A stretch of 32,441 bases of DNA from Rhizobiales bacterium 32-66-11 (GTDB lineage Bacteria; Pseudomonadota; Alphaproteobacteria; Rhizobiales; Xanthobacteraceae). Shown here one piece after another: positions 23,111 to 32,441 of this stretch; position 1 is the stretch's first letter; every line of letters starts with the position of its first letter. The position numbers and the translations under genes are program-made. The notes beneath the pieces are model-generated. The model did not search any database. It saw nothing but the letters and a program-made list of their open reading frames with translations, and was not told the origin of the DNA. The stretch spans positions 1 to 32,441 of the forward strand of contig NCEH01000019.1 of assembly GCA_002304505.1 (NCBI GenBank), given 5' to 3'.

Positions 23111-24019
23111 ATGAGCGAAGACTCCGGCGCATCCGCTGCGCCTGATCTGGAAGCGGCCTATTCCCATTGCGCCGATCTCATTCGCGCTCACGACCGCGAC
23201 CGATTTCTCGCCGCTTTGTTCGCCGCTTCGGCGCCTCGCCGCCACCTGATGGCGCTCTATGCCTTCAACCTGGAAGTGGCGCGGGTGCGCGAGGTGGTGC
23301 GCGAGGCGCTGCCCGGTGAAATGCGCCTGCAATGGTGGCGCGAAATCATCGAGGGGCTGGGACGTGGCGATGTTTCCGGCCATCCGGTCGCGGCAGCCAT
23401 GCTCGACACCATCGCCGCCTGCGATCTGCCGCGCGGTGCCCTGCTGAACCTGATTGATGCCCGCACCTTCGATCTTTATGACGATGCCATGCCCACGCTC
23501 CACGATCTGGAGGGCTATGCGGGCGAAACCTCGTCGGTTCTGATCCAGCTCGGAGCGACGGTCCTTCTGGGCCGCGCCGATCCCGCCCTTTCAGATGCCG
23601 CCGGCCATGCGGGCGCGGCGATCGCGCTCACCGGCCTGATGCGAGCACTGCCGCTGCATGCCGCGCGCGGCCAGTGCTTTCTTCCCCTCGACGTGCTCCA
23701 GCGCCATGGTCTCACGCGCGAGGATGTGGTGAAGCGAAAAGCGGGGCCGGGCCTTGCGGCTGCGCTCGCCGAATTGCGTGCACGGGCCGCCCATCATGTG
23801 AAAGCGGCGCATGCGGCTTTGTCGCACGTACCGGCGCAGGCGGTGCCCGCGTTTCTGCCGCTGGCCCTGGTCGCCGGGGATCTGAAGGCGCTTGCGCGGG
23901 CTGGCGATCCTTTCACCCGAATCGTCGGTCTTCCGCCCTTTGCCCGGGCCTGGACGCTGTGGCGCGCGGCCGCGAAGGCGCGCGCCGGCCGCGACTGGAT
24001 CAAGCCGCCGGCCGCGTGA
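23111..24019 (+). CDS. Phytoene/squalene synthase-fold protein, NDUFAF6-like, catalytic motifs lost
   Basis: 302 residues from ATG 23111 (GAGG 6 bases upstream; a TTG at 23099 is less likely). The all-helical prenyl synthase fold is recognisable, but the first aspartate-rich motif is replaced: MALYAFNLEVARVREVV (about 47-63) has Asn53/Glu55/Arg58 where true synthases have DxxxD. The second, normally RDxxED, reads RALPLH (178-183) although the following AARGQCFLPLD matches the fold. The stretch GEMRLQWWREIIEGL (69-83) is closest to NDUFAF6, the mitochondrial complex I assembly factor. So this is probably not a terpene enzyme. Last gene of the yajC-secDF operon; its 3' end overlaps the convergent kinase-like gene by 20 bp. 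Confidence 0.88.
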   Translation: MSEDSGASAAPDLEAAYSHCADLIRAHDRDRFLAALFAASAPRRHLMALYAFNLEVARVREVVREALPGEMRLQWWREIIEGLGRGDVSGHPVAAAMLDTIAACDLPRGALLNLIDARTFDLYDDAMPTLHDLEGYAGETSSVLIQLGATVLLGRADPALSDAAGHAGAAIALTGLMRALPLHAARGQCFLPLDVLQRHGLTREDVVKRKAGPGLAAALAELRARAAHHVKAAHAALSHVPAQAVPAFLPLALVAGDLKALARAGDPFTRIVGLPPFARAWTLWRAAAKARAGRDWIKPPAA

Positions 24020-25103
24020 TCCGATCGGTCAGGTTGAGACGGCCGCGCGCGATCTGATCCACGAGTTCGCGGGTGACCTGCGAGCCGGACAGGCTTTCCA
24101 GCATCTCGATCTGGTTGCGGGCCACCAGCAGCAGCAGATCGTCGCGCACCACGCCGTTATTGTCGCGCGGCAGCAGCGGCACGAGCTGCAAATGGTCGAG
24201 GTGCGGCCGGTCGGGCAAGGCCGTGGCCAGATGGGCGCGCAGCGTCTCGGCGGTCAGATCGCCGCTGGCTTCCACGAAGGCATAGAGGCCGACCTTGCCG
24301 CCAAGCGTCTGGAAATCCGCCATATGCACGTCGCTCACCGCCGGATGGGCCAGCAGAGCCTCGGCGATGCGCGGCCCCACCTGCGTCACGCGCGGCCCGC
24401 GGCCCTCGGTATCCGAATAGGACATGAGCCTGCGAGTGACGAAGCGGTACACCCGCTTGCCGGTGGCCATCCACACGCGGGCGAAGCCGCTCTTGGTGGC
24501 CAGCATCTTGCGCTCGCGCGGGGTCAGCGCGTCGGGGCAATAGGTGCGCTTGTGCTTGAGCAGGTGGCGCACGTCCTCATAGGCGAGGATGCGCCCCAGC
24601 CGCGAGCGGCGCGAGATCGGCAGCGCCAACTGGAAATCCATCAGCCAGGCCTCGCCATCCGCGCCGCGCAGCCAGTTCTGCTGCTTCGCGAGGTCGTTAT
24701 GGGCAAAGCCGGCGGCATGCAGCGTGCGCAGCGCTGCCTTGGCGGACTGAAAGAAGCCGAGATCGCCGTAGGGCCGCGCGATTTGCAGCGGCGCCCCCTC
24801 GATCCACCCGCGTACCAGGAAGCGGTGCCCCACCGCCAGAAGGGGCGTGGTGACGCCCGTGGCGCTGACCCGTTCCAGGGCCTTCACCTCGCCAGCGGCG
24901 AGGCGCGCGGCGATCGGGAAGAACCAGGGCGAGACCGCATTCCACCGCCGCAGAACGGCGGGATGTTCCGTGCCGGTCCGGTCGATCCAGGTGCCGCGTT
25001 CGACCGTCGAGAACACGTCGCGCTTGAGCACGGTATCCACGGTGAAGCGGGCGAGGTCGGCATTGTGCTCGACCGGGGTGAAAGGGCGCAGGTGCCTGGG
25101 CAT
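24000..25103 (-). CDS. Protein-kinase-like domain fused to an ANL C-terminal-like domain
   Basis: 367 residues. Residues about 30-190 look like a compact kinase fold of RIO/InaA type: GFAHNDLAKQQNWL has the catalytic His135-Asn-Asp137 and Asn143; LMDFQLA has Asp156 with DFQ in place of DFG. The usual beta-3 lysine appears to be Arg52 or Arg53 (AVLRRWNAV). Residues 243-323 resemble the C-terminal domain of acyl-CoA synthetases: GPRIAEALLAHPAVSDV, then AFVEASGDLTAETLRAHL and LPRDNNGVVRDDLL. The family lysine of LPRTxxGK is replaced by Val318. An N-terminal stretch with HNADLARFTVDTVLKRDVFSTVERG may be a regulatory arm. The start has AGAGG 7 bases before it. It is 9 bp downstream of trmFO. The substrate is unknown; I know similar genes only as uncharacterised serine/threonine protein kinases in Rhizobiales. 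Confidence 0.75.
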   Translation of the reverse strand: MPRHLRPFTPVEHNADLARFTVDTVLKRDVFSTVERGTWIDRTGTEHPAVLRRWNAVSPWFFPIAARLAAGEVKALERVSATGVTTPLLAVGHRFLVRGWIEGAPLQIARPYGDLGFFQSAKAALRTLHAAGFAHNDLAKQQNWLRGADGEAWLMDFQLALPISRRSRLGRILAYEDVRHLLKHKRTYCPDALTPRERKMLATKSGFARVWMATGKRVYRFVTRRLMSYSDTEGRGPRVTQVGPRIAEALLAHPAVSDVHMADFQTLGGKVGLYAFVEASGDLTAETLRAHLATALPDRPHLDHLQLVPLLPRDNNGVVRDDLLLLVARNQIEMLESLSGSQVTRELVDQIARGRLNLTDRITRPAA

Positions 25104-25112
25104 GTGCGCCTC

Positions 25113-26522
25113 TTAAGCCGCCTCGGCCGGGCTGTCGAGCCAGGCATCCAGGTCCGCGAGCGCGCGCGCGGCGATGGCGTGCTTTTTCGCCAAGGTCTTT
25201 TCCGTGCTGCGCAGACGCTTTCCGTCCTCCCCCTTGGGATTGATCTCAAGCGGCGGAAACAGGCCGAAATTGATGTTCATGGGTTGGAACGAGCGCGGGC
25301 CGGCATCGATGGTTTCGATATGGCCGCCGGTAATATGGGCGAGCAATGCCCCGTGGGCGGTGGTCAGGGGCGGCAGGCTCAAGTCCTCGCCCCGCCGCTC
25401 GGCTGCGGCAAAGCGCCCGGCCAGAAGGCCGACGGCGGCGCTTTCCACATAGCCCTCGCAGCCCGTGATTTGGCCAGCGAAGCGCAGGCGCGGATCAGCC
25501 TTCAGGCGCAGCGTGCCGTCCAACAGGCGCGGCGAATTGAGATAGGTGTTGCGGTGCAGGCCGCCGAGGCGGGCGAACTCGGCATTTTCCAGTCCGGGAA
25601 TAGTGCGGAACACCCGCACCTGCTCGCCATGCTTCAGCTTGGTCTGGAAGCCCACCATATTATAGAGCGTGCCAAGCTTATTGTCCTGGCGCAGCTGGAT
25701 GATGGCATGGGCCTTCACGTCCGGCGCATTGGGATTGGTGAGGCCGACCGGCTTCATCGGCCCGAAGCGCAGGGTCTCGCGCCCGCGTTCCGCCATCACC
25801 TCGATGGGCAGGCACCCGTCGAAATAGGGCGTCTTGGCTTCGAAATCGCGCAGCGGCGCCTTTTCCCCGGCCAGCAGGGCGTCGATGAAGGCCTCGTACT
25901 GGTCCTTGTCGAGCGGACAATTGATATAGTCCGCGCCGGTGCCGCCGGGACCGACCTTGTCATACCGCGACTGGAACCAGGCCTTGCTCATGTCGATGCT
26001 GTCGAAATGAACGATCGGCGCGATGGCGTCGAAGAAGGCGAGGGCGGTTTCCCCGGTCAGTTCAAGGACCGACTGCGCCAGCGCCGGTGAGGTGAGGGGG
26101 CCGGTGGCGATAATCACCTTGTCCCAATCCGCGGGCGGTAGCCCGGCGATTTCCTCGCGGCGGATCTCCACCAGCGGATGGGACTCGAGCGCGGCCGTCA
26201 CGGCTTCCGCAAAACCGACGCGATCCACGGCGAGCGCGCCCCCCGCCGGCACCTGATTGGCGTCCGCGCACCGCAGGATCAGCGAGCCGGCCCGGCGCAT
26301 CTCCGCATGGAGGACGCCCACGGCATTGCCCTTGGGATCGTCGGAGCGGAAGGAATTGGAGCATACCAGCTCCGCCAAGGCCTGCGTGTGATGCGCTTCC
26401 GTGGAGCGGACCGGGCGCATTTCGTGGAGCACCACCGGCACCTCGCGCGTCGCCAGTTGCCACGCCGCTTCCGAGCCGGCGAGGCCGCCACCGATCACAT
26501 GCACCGCGCGTTGTTCCGTCAT
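25113..26522 (-). CDS. trmFO: Methylenetetrahydrofolate-tRNA (uracil-54-C5)-methyltransferase TrmFO
   Basis: 469 residues. Flavoprotein that makes m5U54 in the tRNA T-loop using 5,10-methylenetetrahydrofolate and FADH2. The N-terminal FAD-binding motif [16 protein letters not shown] is followed by [18 protein letters not shown] and [13 protein letters not shown] (conserved cysteine-containing stretch). Later come [23 protein letters not shown] and [35 protein letters not shown] family blocks, with [17 protein letters not shown] near the C-terminus. ATG 26522 has AGGA about 8 bases upstream. Alphaproteobacteria commonly use TrmFO rather than the SAM-dependent TrmA. It is the first gene of a two-gene unit with the kinase-like gene. 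Confidence 0.96.
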   Translation of the reverse strand: MTEQRAVHVIGGGLAGSEAAWQLATREVPVVLHEMRPVRSTEAHHTQALAELVCSNSFRSDDPKGNAVGVLHAEMRRAGSLILRCADANQVPAGGALAVDRVGFAEAVTAALESHPLVEIRREEIAGLPPADWDKVIIATGPLTSPALAQSVLELTGETALAFFDAIAPIVHFDSIDMSKAWFQSRYDKVGPGGTGADYINCPLDKDQYEAFIDALLAGEKAPLRDFEAKTPYFDGCLPIEVMAERGRETLRFGPMKPVGLTNPNAPDVKAHAIIQLRQDNKLGTLYNMVGFQTKLKHGEQVRVFRTIPGLENAEFARLGGLHRNTYLNSPRLLDGTLRLKADPRLRFAGQITGCEGYVESAAVGLLAGRFAAAERRGEDLSLPPLTTAHGALLAHITGGHIETIDAGPRSFQPMNINFGLFPPLEINPKGEDGKRLRSTEKTLAKKHAIAARALADLDAWLDSPAEAA

Positions 26523-26685
26523 GAGCTGTCCTGAAACCGGGCAGAGCTTCCCGGTGCGGGGCCGCCTGAGGCGCGCCCGAAAAACCGATCTGGCTCAATG
26601 CCCGAACATGGCGGCCGCTTCAAGATGCGCGCACGCGTCATCCCCCACGGCACCGCCGGAATGGAGGAAAAACATTCCTCAAACG
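26523..26685. other. Spacer between trmFO and the DUF1127 terminator
   Basis: The spacer holds the trmFO ribosome site and presumably its promoter. No clear -35/-10 pair, RNA gene or coding frame is visible to me. A small GAGGAAAAACATTCCTC dyad lies near 26664-26680, directly beside the terminator. Confidence 0.35.
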
Positions 26686-26709
26686 AAAAAGGCCCCCGAA
26701 TCGGGGGCC
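26686..26709 (-). terminator. Rho-independent terminator of the DUF1127 gene
   Basis: GGCCCCCGA (26691-26699) and TCGGGGGCC (26701-26709) form a perfect stem (in practice 7 bp with a GAATC loop). On the minus strand it is followed by TTTTT (26690-26686). It ends the short DUF1127 transcript. Confidence 0.88.
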
Positions 26710-26734
26710 CTTGTCGTCCGTCGAGGCGGACGGA

Positions 26735-26896
26735 TCAGGCGGCGAGCGACGCCTGACGGGCGATGGAACGGATTTCGGAACGGCTGACATTGATATCGCC
26801 GAGCGCGCGGTCATCGAGCTGGGACAGTTCGGCAACCGTACGATTATAAGCCTGCCAACGGCGCACCTGGCGGGCAAGAAGACCCCAAAGCAACAT
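26735..26896 (-). CDS. DUF1127 mini-protein
   Basis: 53 residues from ATG 26896, preceded by a strong AAAGGAG site 7 bases upstream. The DUF1127 signature is complete: RRWQAYNRTVAELSQLDDRALGDINVSRSEI, with the arginine-rich start and the L-x-DRxLxDIGxxR-type helix. The longer in-frame start at 26992 would add 32 residues without a ribosome site. Small DUF1127 proteins in alphaproteobacteria are tied to phosphate homeostasis, RNA turnover and stress responses, with RNA binding shown for one in Rhodobacter, as I recall. A terminator follows closely. It is a single-gene, highly expressed-looking unit. Confidence 0.92.
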   Translation of the reverse strand: MLLWGLLARQVRRWQAYNRTVAELSQLDDRALGDINVSRSEIRSIARQASLAA

Positions 26897-26949
26897 GATT
26901 TCTCTCCTTTGTGCGGCTGGCACTTTCGCGCCCCGCATCGTTGGGGAAG

Positions 26950-26977
26950 AGATAAGCCTGTTCGGAGCCCTAGCCAA
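26950..26977 (-). promoter_or_regulatory. Candidate promoter of the DUF1127 gene
   Basis: On the minus strand TTGGCT (26977-26972) and TTATCT (26955-26950) lie 16 bp apart, giving an untranslated leader of roughly 45 bases. The hexamers are moderate matches. The palindrome at 26983-27009 lies just upstream. Confidence 0.4.
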
Positions 26978-26982
26978 TGCAT

Positions 26983-27009
26983 ATTGCCGCAACGCAGCAT
27001 TGCGGCAAT
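26983..27009. promoter_or_regulatory. Perfect 10-bp palindrome upstream of the DUF1127 gene
   Basis: ATTGCCGCAA (26983-26992) and TTGCGGCAAT (27000-27009) are perfect inverted repeats with a 7-bp spacer. No T-tract follows on either strand, so it is more likely an operator than a terminator. It sits just upstream of the candidate -35 element, a position fitting an activator. The spacer and arms are rich in TGC/GCA, loosely like PhaR-type sites, which is speculation. Confidence 0.5.
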
Positions 27010-27220
27010 CGCATATAATTTATACCAGCTGATAACTTTTTCGGCAGGGGTGCAGCGTGAAATGCCGAAGTTAAAGGCTTTCGCGGCGTTCTCAATCGGC
27101 GATCGCGCGCGCTCGCCTGCTCGCGCTGAGGGCGCAGCGCACCCAGCCGCCTACCTCCGCTGCACTGCATCATTGCCAGCCGGGGCCGACCTTGATCTGG
27201 GCTGGGAAAACGACGGAGGC
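27010..27220. other. Gene-free spacer downstream of uvrA
   Basis: About 210 bp between the palindrome and the uvrA stop. It begins AT-rich (near 27011-27045) and becomes GC-rich. A 6-bp CCAGCC/GGCTGG pair near 27177-27206 has no T-tract. I see no gene, RNA or convincing terminator here. Confidence 0.35.
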
Positions 27221-30190
<2,970 letters not shown>

Positions 30191-30306
30191 GAGGCTCGGG
30201 CTTAGGGTCAGCGGGCAGGGAGGGCGAAGGCGTCCGCCAAGCGGAGCGCGGCGCCTTCCTGCCCGCCACCTTGGTTAATTTAGGACACGGTGTGCGCTGC
30301 GGTAGG

Positions 30307-30321
30307 GAACGTAAGCCGAAC
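30307..30321. promoter_or_regulatory. LexA (SOS) box 1, uvrA-proximal
   Basis: GAACGTAAGCCGAAC matches the alphaproteobacterial LexA site GAAC-N7-GAAC (GTTC-N7-GTTC on the other strand) exactly. It lies about 117 bp before the uvrA ATG. A TATGTT hexamer on the minus strand (30324-30319) overlaps it and could be the uvrA -10 element, which fits repression by LexA. Confidence 0.82.
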
Positions 30322-30368
30322 ATAGGCATCAAAACCGAAAAAAGGAATGCGTAGGCTTCAGACTCATC

Positions 30369-30397
30369 TTGCGGCCAGTGTGCGTGATTGCTAGAAC
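30369..30397 (+). promoter_or_regulatory. Candidate ssb promoter
   Basis: TTGCGG (30369-30374) and TAGAAC (30392-30397) are exactly 17 bp apart. The -10 element overlaps the first half of LexA box 2, so LexA would block RNA polymerase here. The leader to the ssb ATG would be about 140 bases, and I see no gene in it. Confidence 0.55.
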
Positions 30398-30408
30398 AGA
30401 TCAAGAAC
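30394..30408. promoter_or_regulatory. LexA (SOS) box 2, ssb-proximal
   Basis: GAACAGATCAAGAAC is a second exact GAAC-N7-GAAC site, 73 bp after the end of box 1. It lies about 137 bp before the ssb ATG and over the candidate -10 element. Two sites in one divergent region suggest separate control of uvrA and ssb. Confidence 0.85.
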
Positions 30409-30544
30409 ATTTGCACTCCGGCTTCGGCCTTCGGGACCTTTTGGTGGAAAAGGCGTGTGCGCCCCTCGCTTCGCAGAAGGGGGGCGCTAGGGTGCAGCTT
30501 CGGTTCAGCCGGCATCGCCCGGCACGCAAGACAGGGAGCGGGCG

Positions 30545-31126
30545 ATGGCCGGCAGCGTCAATAAGGTGATCCTGATCGGCAATCTGGGCCGCGACCCGGA
30601 AATCCGTTCGTTCCAGAACGGCGGGCGGGTGGCGAGCTTCTCCATCGCCACGTCCGAGACCTGGCGCGACAAAGCCTCGGGCGAGCGCAAGGAACGCACG
30701 GAATGGCACCGCATTTCGGTGCTCAATGAAAATCTCGTGGGCGTGGTGGAGCGCTTCGTGAAGAAGGGCTCCAAAGTCTATATCGAGGGTCAGCTCGAGA
30801 CCCGAAAATATGAGAAGGACGGCCGCGAGCAATATACCACTGAGGTGGTCCTGCGCCCCTATCGCGGCGAGCTGACCCTTCTGGATGGCCGCAGCGGCGG
30901 TTCCAGCGAGGGCGGCGGCGGCGATGATTATGCGGGCGGCTCCGATTTCGGCTCATCAAGCCCGATGGGTGGTGGGGGCGGTTCGTTCGGCGGGGGCGGC
31001 GGCAGCTATGGGGGCGGTTCCGGCGGGCGCCGGTCCGGTGGTGGCGGCGCTGGCGGCGCCGGTGGTGGTGCGGGTTCGGGTGGCAGCCGCCCTTCCGACG
31101 ACATGGACGACGAAATCCCGTTTTGA
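30545..31126 (+). CDS. ssb: Single-stranded DNA-binding protein
   Basis: 193 residues. Homotetrameric OB-fold protein that coats single-stranded DNA and recruits repair and replication partners. The OB fold (about 1-110) starts MAGSVNKVILIGNLGRDPEIR and has TEWHRISVLNENLVGVVERFVKKGSKVYIEGQLETRKYEKDG-type blocks. A Gly/Ser-rich disordered linker (about 117-185) follows. The acidic tip ends MDDEIPF, the partner-docking peptide. ATG 30545 has a GGGAG site. It lies divergent to uvrA under LexA box 2 and upstream of gyrA. Confidence 0.98.
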   Translation: MAGSVNKVILIGNLGRDPEIRSFQNGGRVASFSIATSETWRDKASGERKERTEWHRISVLNENLVGVVERFVKKGSKVYIEGQLETRKYEKDGREQYTTEVVLRPYRGELTLLDGRSGGSSEGGGGDDYAGGSDFGSSSPMGGGGGSFGGGGGSYGGGSGGRRSGGGGAGGAGGGAGSGGSRPSDDMDDEIPF

Positions 31127-31394
31127 TCGGGATCTGCGACTTCTCCGGATTTTCAAGAGGCTGCGAGTTGGCGGCGAGGCGTTGGCGCGCGCCGCAAGCT
31201 CGAGCATTTCGCCCTGTTTGGGGTCGCAGCGACGGTACAAGAAGGGGCGATGCGGCGCCAAACTTGAGGTCGTCGGCGTAAGGTATTGTAAAAACGAGGA
31301 TACTTATACCCGCGCCGGCGGTCTTTCGCTGGCGTGACGGGCATGAATCGGCTAAAAGACAGGGCTTACAAGCTCATTATGAGAGACCCGTCTT
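31127..31394. other. Intergenic region between ssb and gyrA
   Basis: About 270 bp without a supported gene. The second half is AT-richer (31280-31310, GTAAGGTATTGTAAAAACG and a following TATACC), and TTGAGG at 31264 with TTGTAA 16 bp later could be a weak gyrA promoter. I see no clear terminator for ssb. Confidence 0.35.

Positions 31395-32441
<1,047 letters not shown>

Noticed and set aside
23111..24019. Annotation as phytoene synthase in a carotenoid or hopanoid pathway
   Set aside because: Both aspartate-rich motifs are missing and no other isoprenoid gene is nearby; NDUFAF6-like fits better.
23892..26090. 732-codon plus-strand frame across the kinase-like and trmFO genes
   Set aside because: Antisense to two genes with clear family motifs; His/Gln/Arg-rich shadow.

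Overview
The window is a GC-rich (strong G/C at third codon positions), gene-dense chromosomal segment of an alphaproteobacterium. Gene order (plsY-dprA-topA-rnr-DUF983-Nudix-MFS-rpmG; cobS-DUF1289-aspartic protease; yajC-secD-secF-Mth938-like; uvrA/ssb/gyrA), direct-repeat LexA boxes of the GAAC-N7-GAAC type and the use of TrmFO point to Hyphomicrobiales (Rhizobiales), perhaps a Xanthobacteraceae-like organism. The family-level placement is inference from memory of gene order, not a computed result.

Layout. 1-1679: end of plsY and all of dprA. 1680-1883: a small convergent gene. 2081-4774: topA. 4873-6378: a DHA2-type drug exporter on the minus strand. 6671-11918: rnr, a DUF983 zinc-ribbon membrane protein and a Nudix hydrolase translationally coupled by ATGA overlaps, then an MFS carrier and rpmG, closed by a clear terminator. 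12097-13107: a DUF6925-like protein and a possible 47-residue protein on the minus strand. 13110-13632: a non-coding, partly very AT-rich region with several inverted repeats. 13633-15765: a multidomain GH18 chitinase-like protein with two copies of an unusual N-terminal domain, closed by a strong terminator. 15862-16695: an aldo/keto reductase. 16705-19449 (minus): cobS, DUF1289, a TIGR02281-type aspartic protease and a CDF-like transporter with degenerate metal-site residues.

19648-24019 (plus) is the most interesting block. yajC, secD and secF (Sec translocase accessory complex) run directly into a Mth938/NDUFAF3-like gene and a phytoene-synthase-fold gene of NDUFAF6 type, whose aspartate-rich catalytic motifs are lost. 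Two homologues of mitochondrial complex I assembly factors thus sit in one apparent operon with membrane-protein export genes. Convergent to it, trmFO (tRNA m5U54 methylation) is followed 9 bp later by an unusual fusion of a protein-kinase-like domain with an ANL (acyl-CoA synthetase) C-terminal-like domain that lacks the ANL lysine.

26735-26896 is a DUF1127 mini-protein with a clear terminator and a 10-bp perfect palindrome upstream. 27221-31126 is the DNA repair pair uvrA/ssb, divergent, with two LexA boxes between them. The window ends inside gyrA, which starts with TTG. No tRNA, rRNA, insertion sequence or CRISPR array was seen. Most genes are housekeeping; the unusual content is the GH18 locus with its AT-rich leader, the kinase-ANL fusion, the NDUFAF3/NDUFAF6-like pair and the degenerate CDF protein.
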